Shown: piece by piece, positions 19,206 to 28,031 of the stretch
Layout: each line of letters starts with the position of its first letter
Numbering within the stretch: the stretch's first letter is position 1
Origin: Rhodospirillales bacterium BBD 1991-14
GTDB taxonomy: Bacteria > Pseudomonadota > Alphaproteobacteria > Kiloniellales > Kiloniellaceae
Assembly: GCA_001657395.1 (NCBI GenBank)
Contig: LYSY01000002.1
Location: forward strand, 930,001 to 994,000
DNA: 64,000 nt
Reading direction: 5' to 3'
Made by a program: the position numbers and the translations under genes
The notes under the pieces: generated by a model
Told to the model about the DNA's origin: nothing
Seen by the model: the letters and a program-made list of their open reading frames with translations, nothing else
Databases searched by the model: none

Positions 19206-20422
19206 GGCTCCCGCTTTTTCGCCAGGAGCGGCACGAAGCGCAGCAGGAACAACGCAAAGCCGCCCGTCCAGGCTGCCGCTGCGAGATGCAGCAGAAGCAT
19301 GGGGTCGGCCGTCCAGTCCGCGGCGATGCGCGCGGCGGCGGAGAGAAAGACCAGCCCGAAGGCTATCGTCGTGGCACGGTCGGCGGTGAGCGCCCGGCCG
19401 GAGTGGCCCAGGCTGGCGCGGGTCATCACGGCCAGGGTCATGAGGCCGATGCCGCCGGCGCCCAGGGCATGGAGGGCCTGCTGCGGCAGCACCAGTGCCG
19501 GCATCGCAACAGAAAGCGCAAGCAGCGCAAAACCCAGCGGCAGCCAGACATAAGCCAGGTGCAGCACCAGCAGCAGCGGCTCCGCCATCGTTGCAGCGCC
19601 GCGCCAGCGGGCCAGACGCCAGAGGTTCGCGGCGGCGGCGCCCGACAGCAACACGGCTGCCGGCAGTTCTTCGGGCCAAACCACCCACACGGCGAGGGCT
19701 GCCAGGCTCAGCGCGAGCACGATCTTGTCGCCGCGCCCGAAGGGCGCCGGCAGGGCGGCGGTGCCGCGCTTGTTCAGCCAGTTGGTGGTGAAGCTGGGGA
19801 TGATGCGTCCGCCGATGAGCAGGATCATCATCGCCGCGGTGGCGAAGCCGAGCCGCAGGCCGGCCTCGGCCGGACCCAGCAGATACAGGATCTGCGCGAC
19901 GGCGAGGGTTGTCACCAGCAGGCAGACCGGCAGGTTGCGGCGGTTGCCGGCGGCGGCCACCTCGCGCCAGACCACCGCGGCCAGCACCGGCAGGAAGATG
20001 AGGGCCACGGCAGTCCCGACCATACCCTCGGCATCGATCAGCATTGCGATGCGCCCGGCCACCCAGAGGCCGAAGAGGGCCATCAGCGGGCCGCCGGCAA
20101 TGGGCAGGCGCCCGGTCCAGTTCGGCACGGCGGTCAGCAGAAAGCCCGCCAGGGCGGCCCCCAGATAGCCGAACAGCATCTCGTGGCTGTGCCAGGCCAG
20201 CGGGTCGGGAACGCCGGGCAGGCTGAGGGCGCCGATGAACTGCAGCATCCACAGCGGCAGCGCCGTCACCGCCAACAGACCGGCGGCCAGGAAGAAAGGC
20301 CGGAAACCCTGGGAAAACAGAAAGACGCCGGTCCGGCTGTTTCGGGCGCGACGCGATGTCGCTGCCTTCCGCAGGTTCTGCGGTTTGCCGTCTTCATTCG
20401 GCTTTGCTAGTGCTGCGGTCAT
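19202..20422 (-). CDS. nnrS: NnrS-family heme/copper membrane protein
   Basis: A 406-residue protein with about twelve membrane helices. The signature N-terminus FSQGFRPFFLAAGLLAV and the following WHSHEMLFGYLGAALAGF, then TAVPNWTGRLPI, are diagnostic of NnrS, including conserved histidines thought to bind heme and copper. NnrS relieves nitric-oxide stress in denitrifiers. It is divergent from nnrU, so both may share the control region at 20423-20540. Confidence 0.95.
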   Translation of the reverse strand: MTAALAKPNEDGKPQNLRKAATSRRARNSRTGVFLFSQGFRPFFLAAGLLAVTALPLWMLQFIGALSLPGVPDPLAWHSHEMLFGYLGAALAGFLLTAVPNWTGRLPIAGGPLMALFGLWVAGRIAMLIDAEGMVGTAVALIFLPVLAAVVWREVAAAGNRRNLPVCLLVTTLAVAQILYLLGPAEAGLRLGFATAAMMILLIGGRIIPSFTTNWLNKRGTAALPAPFGRGDKIVLALSLAALAVWVVWPEELPAAVLLSGAAAANLWRLARWRGAATMAEPLLLVLHLAYVWLPLGFALLALSVAMPALVLPQQALHALGAGGIGLMTLAVMTRASLGHSGRALTADRATTIAFGLVFLSAAARIAADWTADPMLLLHLAAAAWTGGFALFLLRFVPLLAKKREP

Positions 20423-20540
20423 GATTGCTGATGGTCGGCAGCGGCCATCGCAAAGTCAATCGGCCGGATTGCCGCATGGCTCATGCTGGCGCGCCGCAGC
20501 CGTCCGGGAGCCGCAAAACAGCATCGAAGACCGAGTGCTC

Positions 20541-21212
20541 ATGATTGAATTCGCCATAGCCATCCTGGTGTTCCTCGGCGCCCACGTTCTGCCGGCGGCG
20601 ACAGGACTGCGCGGTGTCCTGATCGAACGCATCGGGCGCCGGCTCTATGTCGCGGCCTACTCGCTGGTATCGCTGGCCACCATTGCCTGGGTCATCATCG
20701 CGGCCGGCAAGGCACCCTACATGGAACTCTGGCCGCCCGGCGCGACGGCGGCCCGCGTCACCTTCCTGGCGATGATACCGGCTTCGCTGCTGTTCGCCGG
20801 CGCGGTCCTGCGGCCCAATCCGCTGTCGGTTTCCTTCCGCGGCGGCATGACCGATCCGCAAAGCCCGGGCCTGCTGGCGCTGACCCGCCATCCGATCCTC
20901 TGGGCATTCTCTTTCTGGGCGGCTGGGCACCTTGTGGCCAACGGCGACGTGGTCTCGGTGGTGCTCTTCGGGGCGCTGGCCGTCTTCAGCCTGATGGGCA
21001 TGCGGCGTCTGGAGAAGCGCGCCCGTCAACGTCTCTCCGCTGAGGACTTCGAAGCGGCCATGGCGGTGGCCGGGAGTGGTCTCGCTGCCCGCCTGCGCCG
21101 CGCCGCGAGCCTGCGCACGGGCCTGGAATTACTCGCCGGGCTCCTGCTTTACGGGTTCTTCCTTCATGTCCACGAAGCCGTCATTGGCGTCGACCCGCTG
21201 GCCGCTTTCTGA
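20541..21212 (+). CDS. nnrU: NnrU-family membrane protein
   Basis: A 223-residue protein with five to six hydrophobic helices. The start MIEFAIAILVFLGAHVLPAA, the conserved LTRHPILWAFSFWAAGHLVANGD motif region (His and Asn) and the GMRRLEKRARQRL segment match NnrU, a protein needed for normal nitrite and nitric-oxide reductase activity in denitrifiers and related to methyltransferase-like isoprenoid enzymes. The ATG at 20541 is the first matching the family start. The last 84 bp overlap the 3' end of the DUF2889 gene on the other strand. Confidence 0.92.
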   Translation: MIEFAIAILVFLGAHVLPAATGLRGVLIERIGRRLYVAAYSLVSLATIAWVIIAAGKAPYMELWPPGATAARVTFLAMIPASLLFAGAVLRPNPLSVSFRGGMTDPQSPGLLALTRHPILWAFSFWAAGHLVANGDVVSVVLFGALAVFSLMGMRRLEKRARQRLSAEDFEAAMAVAGSGLAARLRRAASLRTGLELLAGLLLYGFFLHVHEAVIGVDPLAAF

Positions 21213-21782
21213 GGAGCGGACGGCGGGCGCATCGGTCCCGGTATAGAATGCCGGCCAGGATTTCCTGACGATGTCGCCGTCGCTGCGAAAGGCGTAGCAG
21301 GTGTCGATCAGACCCGGCTTCTCGCCTGATTTGCGCGCGTTGGCCCGCCGTGCCCGGACCGGGTAGAGGGTCTGAAACGCGACGGTGGCCATGGCGCCCA
21401 GCATTTCGATCAGATGGGTGCAGCCATCGGCGGCGCCGATCTGCTTGCGCACCTGCTGGCGCCAGCCGGCCTTGATCTGGCAGCCGATGATGCGCTTGAA
21501 GTTCGGTGCCACGGCGGTGCAGACGGCAAAGGGGCTGTCGTCGGTAACCGCTTCGATATCGTGAACCACGAAGTCCTCGTCGATGGTCAGCCGGATCGAC
21601 ATGTCGTGCAGCGCTTCGCCCGGCCGGATCTCGCCGCGGTAGTCGTTGTCGAAGGCGTAGGTCTTGGTATCGACGATGCGCCCTTCGATGTCCCACAGTC
21701 CGTCGCTGCGCTGATAGCCTTGAAAATCGTAGGTGCGATTGTGCAGCTTGGTCCGTTCCACCGGGGGCGGGCTCAGGGGCAT
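21129..21782 (-). CDS. DUF2889 protein
   Basis: About 217 residues from the ATG at 21782 (MPLSPPPVERTKLHNRTYDF). The family usually opens this way and continues with the segment SDGLWDIEGRIVDTKTYAF; TTG at 21827 would add 15 residues. Other family signatures are GEALHDMSIRLTIDEDF, CTAVAPNFKRIIG and GCTHLIEMLGAMATVAFQT. No biochemical role is known. The start codon lies in a perfect 17-bp tandem duplication, and the 3' end overlaps nnrU in antisense by 84 bp. Confidence 0.9.
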   Translation of the reverse strand: MPLSPPPVERTKLHNRTYDFQGYQRSDGLWDIEGRIVDTKTYAFDNDYRGEIRPGEALHDMSIRLTIDEDFVVHDIEAVTDDSPFAVCTAVAPNFKRIIGCQIKAGWRQQVRKQIGAADGCTHLIEMLGAMATVAFQTLYPVRARRANARKSGEKPGLIDTCYAFRSDGDIVRKSWPAFYTGTDAPAVRSSESGQRVDANDGFVDMKEEPVKQEPGE

Positions 21783-21801
21783 GGCGGGCTCAGGGGCATG
21801 G
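21768..21801. repeat. 17-bp perfect tandem duplication over a start codon
   Basis: CGGGCTCAGGGGCATGG is present twice in direct tandem. Each unit holds the complement of an ATG, giving a second, out-of-frame ATG 17 bp upstream of the DUF2889 start. Confidence 0.92.
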
Positions 21802-22050
21802 CGGTCTTCCGCGACGGCTGTTTCCAACAGGACCCGTGACTATAGAACCGGAACCCGGCGCGTCAACCGAGCGCGCCTGCCCCGTGAATTTAGACATGAT
21901 CGCCGCAATTTCGCCTTGGAAGCGAACCTGCCGCGCCCGTATGGCGCCTTAAACCGCTGTCACAACGGCGTTCGGCACAGACGGGTATCCCGCCGCCGGC
22001 CCCTGTCCTGCCCGCTGCGTGAACTGTGATTCGAACTCGGGGGACCGACG

Positions 22051-23511
22051 ATGGAAAAGGACAAGACCCTGCCCGGCTTTTTTGCGCGCAACGCCGCCCT
22101 GTTGAAGATCGCCCTGCTGGGGCTTCTGGTGCTGGTCATGACGGTGCCGCTGGAATACGTCTGGTCGGTGATCCAGGAGCGGGCCTATCTGAGCCGGGCC
22201 GTGGAACGGGAACTGGGCGAGAGCTGGGGGCGGGCGCAGACCATCGCAGGTCCTGTCCTGATCCTGCCCATCGAAGAGCCGCAGACCGTCAAGGTGCGCG
22301 CGCCCGGCTGGACCGCGGCGCAGCCCGTTTACGTCGAAGAGCAGAAGTGGCACCGCCGCCACCTCTACATCCTGCCGGAGGAGCAAGGCGTCTCCGCGAC
22401 CCTTGCCAGCCAGACGCGCAAGCGCGGCATCTACGAAGCCCTGCTCTATACCGTGGCGTCCGAAACCTGGGGCGCGTTCCGCCTTCCCGCCGCAACCGCG
22501 CTGCCGGTGAAGCAGGATGCACGCCTGCTGTGGGACCAGGCGCGGCTTCTCGTACACATCGCCGATCTCCGCGGCAGCGCCAATGCGCCGCAACTGCAGT
22601 GGGGGGACCGGCGTCTCCCCTTCGACGTCCGCAGCGAGCCGCTGCTTGGCGGCGGCGACAGCGGGCTTTCCTGGATCGAGGCACCGCTGCCGAGACTCGC
22701 GGCCGGCGCCGGGCCTCTGACCTTTTCGCTCCAGGTCGACCTGAAGGGCAGCGGGGCCCTGCGCTTCGTTCCCCTTGGACGCTCCAGCGAGATTGCCCTG
22801 TCGGGCGACTGGCCCCACCCCAGCTTTGCCGGGGTGAACCTGCCGACGGCCAGCACGGTCGAGGCTGCAGGCTTCTCCGCCGCCTGGCAGGTCTCTCACC
22901 TTGCCCGCGGCCTGCCCCAGGTTCTGCGTGACGACAACGGCGGCACGGCGGCGCTCTTGCGGCAGATCACCTCCGGCGGTGTCGAGACGCGTCTGGTGAA
23001 CCCGGTCGACTTCTATCTGAAGAGCGAGCGTTCTGTGAAATACGGGCTGCTCTTTGTCATCGTCACCTTCGGCACCCTGTTCACCTTCGAAGCGCTGGGG
23101 CGGCGCCGCCTGCATGCCGTGCAGTACCTCATGGTGGGGGCGGCGCTGACCCTCTTTTTCCTGCTGCAGCTTTCCCTGGCCGAAGTCGTCGGCTTTGCCG
23201 CCGCCTACGGCCTTGCCGCCCTGGCCTGCGTCGCCCTTGTCACGCTCTATGCCGCCAAGATCACGACCAGCCGCGCGCGGGGCCTGCTGCTCGGCGGGCT
23301 GCTGGCCGGCATCTACGGCTACCTCTTCATCACCCTGCAGTCAGAGGACCACGCGCTTCTGATGGGCAGCGTTCTGCTGCTGGTGCTCCTGGCGGCGGCC
23401 ATGTACGTGACCCGCAACTTCGACTGGTACGCTCTCGGCCAGCGCATGACGCAGACGGCCGTGGAAGGGGAGGAGACGCGCAAGGCCGAGGACGCCGCGG
23501 GCGCAACCTAG
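22051..23511 (+). CDS. creD: CreD-like cell-envelope membrane protein
   Basis: A 486-residue inner-membrane protein of the CreD family. One N-terminal helix (LLKIALLGLLVLVMTVPLEY) is followed by a large periplasmic domain (GRAQTIAGPVLILPI, FAGVNLPTASTVEAAGFSAA) and five or six C-terminal helices beginning near VKYGLLFVIVTFGTLFTFEA. In enterobacteria CreD is controlled by CreBC and affects colicin and beta-lactam responses; no creBC is near, so the role here is open. GGGGGA precedes the ATG. Confidence 0.94.
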   Translation: MEKDKTLPGFFARNAALLKIALLGLLVLVMTVPLEYVWSVIQERAYLSRAVERELGESWGRAQTIAGPVLILPIEEPQTVKVRAPGWTAAQPVYVEEQKWHRRHLYILPEEQGVSATLASQTRKRGIYEALLYTVASETWGAFRLPAATALPVKQDARLLWDQARLLVHIADLRGSANAPQLQWGDRRLPFDVRSEPLLGGGDSGLSWIEAPLPRLAAGAGPLTFSLQVDLKGSGALRFVPLGRSSEIALSGDWPHPSFAGVNLPTASTVEAAGFSAAWQVSHLARGLPQVLRDDNGGTAALLRQITSGGVETRLVNPVDFYLKSERSVKYGLLFVIVTFGTLFTFEALGRRRLHAVQYLMVGAALTLFFLLQLSLAEVVGFAAAYGLAALACVALVTLYAAKITTSRARGLLLGGLLAGIYGYLFITLQSEDHALLMGSVLLLVLLAAAMYVTRNFDWYALGQRMTQTAVEGEETRKAEDAAGAT

Positions 23512-23545
23512 CGACCCTTCGCGCGGCGGCCACCCGACTCAAAGC

Positions 23546-23572
23546 CCGGCGCCGGGGTCCCCCGGGCGCCGG
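23546..23572. terminator. GC-rich hairpin between convergent creD and the CBS gene
   Basis: CCGGCGCCGGGG pairs with CCCCGGGCGCCGG with one bulge and almost no loop. No T-run, so termination is only suspected. Confidence 0.45.
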
Positions 23573-23618
23573 CCTTGCGTCTCGCTGTCTTCCTGCCGGT
23601 CTTCGCGTGAGAAGGGCG

Positions 23619-24065
23619 TCAGCCGGTGCCGTAGCCGGTGTCGAAGATGAAGGCTTCGCGCTGCTGGAGGTCCTCCTCCAGTTCGCGCTTTACGGCGGCA
23701 TAGAGATCGCGGATCGAAACGATTCCGATCACCTTGCCGGTGTCGACCACAGGAAGGTGGCGATAGCCAGAGGCACGCATCCGCTCGAGGACGTGGAGGG
23801 CGATGTCGTCTGGGCCGACCGTATCCGGGTTTGGTGTCATGACCGACTCCAGCCGGGTGTTCTCCGGATTCAGGCCCTGCGCCACCACACGGGTCAGCAC
23901 GTCGCGCTCCGTAAAAATACCTTCCAGGTTCTCGGCCGTACCCACCAGGACCGCGCCGATGTGCCGTTCGGTCATCTTGCGCGTCGCGTCACGGACCGTG
24001 GTGCTTGCCGGCAGCACTTCGATGCGCTGCTTGTTGACGATATCAGGAACAACCTTGCGCTGCAT
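23619..24065 (-). CDS. Two-CBS-domain regulatory protein
   Basis: A 148-residue protein made of two CBS domains. The first covers TTVRDATRKMTERHIGAVLV and FTERDVLTRVVAQG; the second covers MTPNPDTVGPDDIALHVLER and GYRHLPVVDTGKVIGIVSIR. CBS pairs bind adenosyl ligands such as AMP or ATP. No catalytic domain is attached. The ATG at 24065 is chosen over an upstream one for its excellent GGGAGGAA ribosome site. It stands alone. Confidence 0.93.
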   Translation of the reverse strand: MQRKVVPDIVNKQRIEVLPASTTVRDATRKMTERHIGAVLVGTAENLEGIFTERDVLTRVVAQGLNPENTRLESVMTPNPDTVGPDDIALHVLERMRASGYRHLPVVDTGKVIGIVSIRDLYAAVKRELEEDLQQREAFIFDTGYGTG

Positions 24066-24293
24066 GTATTCCTCCCGCCTGCACGTTGATGGCCGGGCGA
24101 CCTTTTGGTCTTTTCTTGGGACCAATTGTGAAGGCGCACGGCGAACGCGTCAAGCAATGGGCTGAATCCAGGCTGTGACCGGCGGAAAGCCTCGGCTTCC
24201 CGAGCCTCTGCCCCGAGCCCCCGGAGCCGCTCTGGGGCTACCCGCTATGCTGGCAAGCGGCCACCCGTCGAGATTGCGCTGGGCCTTAGGTTT

Positions 24294-24356
24294 AGAGCGG
24301 ATCCACATGTTCTGACGCAAACACGAAAGTGTTTCCGTCCAAGCATGATCCGCTCT
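24294..24356. repeat. AGAGCGGATC...GATCCGCTCT inverted repeat
   Basis: The ends AGAGCGGATC and GATCCGCTCT pair, with an inner AACACGAAAGTGTT hairpin. It overlaps the stop codon of the CorC-like gene and resembles a weaker element at 49469-49526. It may act as a terminator. Confidence 0.65.
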
Positions 24357-25716
24357 AGGCCGTGCCGTCGGGCCGGGCGGGGGCACGGTGCGGCTCCGCT
24401 TCCGGCGCCTCGGTCTTTTTTACCCCGGCCTCCGGTACCCCGGCTTCCGGCGGCTGGGTGATGCGGATCGAGGTGACCTGGTTGCGCTTGCGCCCCAGGA
24501 TCTCGAAGTTCAGCCCGTGGAAGGTGAAGACCTGGCCGATCTCCGGGATGCGGCGGGCCTCATGCAGGACCAGGCCGGCGATGGTCGAAGCCTCCTCGTC
24601 GGGCAGGCGCCATTCGAAGCGGCGGTTCAGGTCGCGCAGGGTGACCTTGCCTTCGACGATGAAGCTGCCGGCCCGCTCCATCTGCACGCCTTCCATCTCG
24701 ATGTCGTGCTCGTCGGAGATGTCGCCGACGATCTCCTCGAGAATGTCCTCGAGGGTCACGATGCCGAGCACCTCGCCGTATTCGTCGACGACGATGGCGA
24801 AGTGCTCGTGGCGGCTGCGGAAGGCCTGAAGCTGCGAAAGCAGGTCTGTGGTTTCCGGGATGAACCAGGCGTCGTTGGCGATGTCCACGATGTCGAGGCC
24901 GTCCAGCTTGTTGTCGGCGGCCTGGACGGCCCGCAGCAGCGCCTTGGCGTGCAGCACGCCGACGATGTTGTCCGGGTCGTCGCGCCACAGCGGCAGGCGG
25001 GTGTAGGGGCTGGACAGCACCTCCTCGACGATCCGGGCCGGCGGCTGGTCGATGTCGATGGAGACCATTTCCTTGCGGTGAACCATGATCTCTTCGACCC
25101 AGACGTCGCCGAGGTCGAGGATCGAACGCAGCATCTCGCGTTCATGCTTTTCTTCTTCGCCTTCGCCCTCGCCCTGGTGCAGATCGATGGCACCGCGGAG
25201 CTGTTCCTCGATGGCTTCGGAGGTCAGCGTGTGACGCACCTCGATACCGAAAGAAGAAAGCGCAGAGCGGACGATCACCTGGATCGCCACGGAGATCGGC
25301 TTCAGTATCGTGACGATCACGCTGAGGATCGGCGCCACGTTCAAGGCGGCCCGATCGGCATTCTGCAGGGCGTAGGTCTTGGGCAGCACCTCGGCGAAGA
25401 TCAGCACCATCAGGGTCATGCCGAGCGTTGCGTAGACCACGCCGGCCTCGCCGAAGAGGGCGATCAGCACGCTGGTGGCCAGCGCCGAAGCCAGGATGTT
25501 CACCAGGTTGTTGCCCAGCAGGATCGCGCCGATCAGGTGCTCCTTTTCCAGCCAGAGCTCGTCGACCAGATAGGCTCGCCGGTTGCCGGACTGGGCCAGA
25601 TTGTGCATCCGCGGCCGCGAAGCCGCGGTCAGCGCGGTTTCCGATCCGGAGAAGAATGCCGAAATGGCCAGCAGCACCAGAATGGCGCCGAGGGTGATGG
25701 CAATGTCCATGTCCAT
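24355..25716 (-). CDS. CorC/HlyC-type CNNM membrane protein
   Basis: A 453-residue protein in three parts. The N-terminal DUF21 (CNNM) membrane domain has about four helices, starting near ITLGAILVLLAISAFFSGSE. A CBS pair follows (VSIDIDQPPARIVEEVLSS, then HFAIVVDEYGEVLGIVTLED). The C-terminal CorC_HlyC domain covers GSFIVEGKVTLRDLNRRFEW onward. Homologues are magnesium/cobalt efflux-type proteins, although transport is debated. The C-terminus contains PEAGVPEAGV from a 15-bp duplication, and the stop lies in an inverted repeat. Confidence 0.94.
   Translation of the reverse strand: MDMDIAITLGAILVLLAISAFFSGSETALTAASRPRMHNLAQSGNRRAYLVDELWLEKEHLIGAILLGNNLVNILASALATSVLIALFGEAGVVYATLGMTLMVLIFAEVLPKTYALQNADRAALNVAPILSVIVTILKPISVAIQVIVRSALSSFGIEVRHTLTSEAIEEQLRGAIDLHQGEGEGEEEKHEREMLRSILDLGDVWVEEIMVHRKEMVSIDIDQPPARIVEEVLSSPYTRLPLWRDDPDNIVGVLHAKALLRAVQAADNKLDGLDIVDIANDAWFIPETTDLLSQLQAFRSRHEHFAIVVDEYGEVLGIVTLEDILEEIVGDISDEHDIEMEGVQMERAGSFIVEGKVTLRDLNRRFEWRLPDEEASTIAGLVLHEARRIPEIGQVFTFHGLNFEILGRKRNQVTSIRITQPPEAGVPEAGVKKTEAPEAEPHRAPARPDGTA
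24421..24450. repeat. 15-bp tandem duplication near the CorC-like C-terminus
   Basis: TACCCCGGCCTCCGG is followed by TACCCCGGCTTCCGG (one mismatch), coding the repeated PEAGV on the minus strand. Confidence 0.85.
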
Positions 25717-25791
25717 TGTTTGTCTGTTGTGGTGTGGGGTTGATGGGCCGTGCGGTCTGGCGGGCGGGTCTCGCTGGATCTCGCTGGGGGG

Positions 25792-26970
25792 CTAGCTGCC
25801 CAGGGTCGCGCGCGACGTCATGTCCGCCGCGGTGTTTTCTTTGGCCAGTTGGTCGGATTGGTCGATGGCGTTGGTGAGCAGCGCCATCACTTCGTCGTTG
25901 CCCACATCTTTCTCTATGTAGGCATCGCCGATGCCCCGCGCCAGGATGAAGTTGATAGTGCCCTTGTGAACCTTCTTGTCGCGGCTCATGTGCTCCATCA
26001 GGCGGGCCGCGTCCCAATGCCTTGGCGAGAGGTCGGCAAAGCCGGTGGGCAGGCCGACGGCGGCCAGGTGGCGGCGCAGCCGGTCCGCGTCCTCCGGCGG
26101 GCAGTGCCCGCGCTGGACCGAAAGATCGAAGGCCATCACCATGCCGACGGCAACCGCCTCGCCGTGAAGCAGCTCGCCGCCGTAGCCGGTCTCCGCCTCC
26201 AGGGCATGGCCGAAGGTATGGCCGAGATTGAGCAGCGCCCGGCGTCCGCCCTCGCGCTCGTCGGCGGCCACCACCTCGGCCTTGCAGGCGCAGCTGCGCA
26301 GCACCGCGGTCTCGAGTGCCGCCCGGTTGCCCTCGATCAGGTCGGCGCCGTGCGACTCCAGCCAGGCAAAGAACGCCGCATCCTGGATCAGCCCGTACTT
26401 CACCACCTCGGCATAGCCGGCCAGCATCTCGCGGCGCGGCAGGGTGGTGAGGATCGAGGTGTCCGCCAGCACCAGGCGTGGTTGGTAGAAGGCGCCGATC
26501 AGGTTCTTGCCGTGGCGGCTGTTGATGCCGGTCTTGCCGCCGACGGAGCTGTCGACCTGGGCCAGAAGGCTGGTGGGGATCTGCACGAAATCGAGCCCGC
26601 GCAGGGTGACGGCCGCGGCAAAGCCGGCCAGATCGCCGATGACGCCGCCGCCCAACGCGATCAGCGTCGTGCTCCGCTCGACCTTCATCTCCAGGAGACG
26701 GTCCAGCAGCGCGCCCAGTTGATCCCAGGACTTGCTGGCATCGCCCGGCGGCAGGGTGATGGTTTCGTGCTGCAGGCCGGCGTCGCCCAGCGCGCGCTCC
26801 AGGCGTGCCAGATGCAGCTCGGCCAGATGGTTGTCGGTGACGACCACCACGCGCGGGCTCTTCAGCAGCGGTTGCATCAGCCGTCCTGCCTCGGCCAGCA
26901 CCGTGGTGCCGACGAGGATGTCGTAGCTGCGCGCGCCAAGCTCGACGGTGAGACTCTGGTGGCTGGTCAC
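25792..26970 (-). CDS. aroB: 3-dehydroquinate synthase
   Basis: A 392-residue NAD- and zinc-dependent enzyme making 3-dehydroquinate from DAHP, step two of the shikimate pathway. The NAD-binding motif GGGVIGDLAGFAAAVTLRG, the VDSSVGGKTGIN segment and the metal-binding GHTFGHALE are all present. Starts at GTG in a GTGA overlap with the stop of aroK, so the two are translationally coupled. The aroK-aroB pairing is standard in Proteobacteria. Confidence 0.98.
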   Translation of the reverse strand: MTSHQSLTVELGARSYDILVGTTVLAEAGRLMQPLLKSPRVVVVTDNHLAELHLARLERALGDAGLQHETITLPPGDASKSWDQLGALLDRLLEMKVERSTTLIALGGGVIGDLAGFAAAVTLRGLDFVQIPTSLLAQVDSSVGGKTGINSRHGKNLIGAFYQPRLVLADTSILTTLPRREMLAGYAEVVKYGLIQDAAFFAWLESHGADLIEGNRAALETAVLRSCACKAEVVAADEREGGRRALLNLGHTFGHALEAETGYGGELLHGEAVAVGMVMAFDLSVQRGHCPPEDADRLRRHLAAVGLPTGFADLSPRHWDAARLMEHMSRDKKVHKGTINFILARGIGDAYIEKDVGNDEVMALLTNAIDQSDQLAKENTAADMTSRATLGS

Positions 26971-27683
26971 AGCGCGGCGCTCCGCCCCTTGTTGGCGTGC
27001 GAACCGCTGCGGCCTTCCTTGCCGGCGTAGGCGCGCAGCCCCTCGATCACCCGTCCCAGGGTGACTTCCGGCGGTCCGTCGACGGAATCGACCGTGACGT
27101 CGGCCTCGGCGTAGACCGGGTAGCGCAGCGCGATGAGGTCGCTCAGGATCTGCCGCGGGTCGCCGCGTTTCAGCAGCGGGCGGTTGTTGCGCCGCGCGGT
27201 CCGCCGCAGCAGCAGATCCAGATCGGCCCGCAGCCAGACGGAGGTTGCGCGTTCGTGGATCAGCTTGCGGGTCTCCGGGTCCATGAAGGCGCCGCCGCCG
27301 GTCGCCAGGACCATGGTCGGCTGGTTCAGCAGGCGCGCGATCACGCGCCGCTCGCCGGCGCGGAAGGCGTCTTCGCCGTGTTCTTCGAAGATGTCCTCAA
27401 TCGAGCATCCGGCAGCCGCCTCGATCTCCTTGTCGGCATCGATAAAGGGCAGGTCCAGGGCCGCGGCGAGGTTGCGGCCGATGCAGGACTTGCCGGCCCC
27501 CATCAGGCCGACGAAGACGATGGTGCGGGGGACCGCCAGCCCGTCCCCTGCCGAGGCGCTGCCTTTCGCCGACACATTGTCTTTCGAGGTCGAGCCGTTT
27601 GAATCTGAGCGAGCCAAGCGTCTGCCAATCGTTGTCCGGGTCGGGCCATCTTTGCCGCCCCTGGGTCGCGCCCGGCGCCGCAA
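26967..27683 (-). CDS. aroK: Shikimate kinase
   Basis: A P-loop kinase phosphorylating shikimate at the 3-hydroxyl. Walker A is GLMGAGKS (59-66 in the longest reading), followed by FIDADKEIE, the shikimate-binding Arg segment (DAFRAGERRV) and ATGGGAF. The lid carries NNRPLL. The open frame gives 238 residues, about 50 more than usual; the basic N-terminal extension may be untranslated, and GTG at 27575 would give about 202 residues. Overlaps aroB by 4 bp. Confidence 0.93.
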   Translation of the reverse strand: MRRRARPRGGKDGPTRTTIGRRLARSDSNGSTSKDNVSAKGSASAGDGLAVPRTIVFVGLMGAGKSCIGRNLAAALDLPFIDADKEIEAAAGCSIEDIFEEHGEDAFRAGERRVIARLLNQPTMVLATGGGAFMDPETRKLIHERATSVWLRADLDLLLRRTARRNNRPLLKRGDPRQILSDLIALRYPVYAEADVTVDSVDGPPEVTLGRVIEGLRAYAGKEGRSGSHANKGRSAAL

Positions 27684-27890
27684 TCGCCCCTCGGGCGATC
27701 ATTGCCAGGGGTGTAGACCCTAGGTAAACTGCCGCCTTCGCGCCAGATTCGGACCTTACCATAGAATCTTCGGGGCGGTGCAAGTAGTACGGTCGCAGCC
27801 CATTTGGGGGCCCTCTGGAGGCGTCCGAAGTTGGGCGTTTCAAGTCTCGCGTTCAATGTCTGGCGTTTTCAGCCGCAAGCAAGTGAATTG

Positions 27891-28031
27891 ATGAAAAAGA
27901 CCAGCCTCATCGCCCTGATCGTTCTCGCCGGGCTCATCGTCTCCGGCGGTTTCTTTCTTCTGACCTGGGATATACCGCCCCCTTCGGCGCCGGTCGAGAA
28001 GGTCCTTCCCGATGAACGTTTCCCGCGCTGA
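27891..28031 (+). CDS. 46-residue single-pass membrane peptide
   Basis: A very small gene whose product has one N-terminal hydrophobic segment (MKKTSLIALIVLAGLIVSGG, continuing to about residue 25) and a short proline-rich tail with TWDIPPPSAPVEKVLPDERF. I recall closely similar tails (TWDIP.P.APVEKV) in other Rhodospirillales, which argues it is real rather than chance. It would be an anchored periplasmic-tail peptide. The final 20 bp overlap the start of the next gene, implying coupled translation. Function unknown. Confidence 0.75.
   Translation: MKKTSLIALIVLAGLIVSGGFFLLTWDIPPPSAPVEKVLPDERFPR

Noticed and set aside
22024-22045. A GATTCGAACTC string that resembles the T-arm of a tRNA
   Set aside because: No acceptor, D-arm or anticodon arm can be folded around it, and it lies just before creD.
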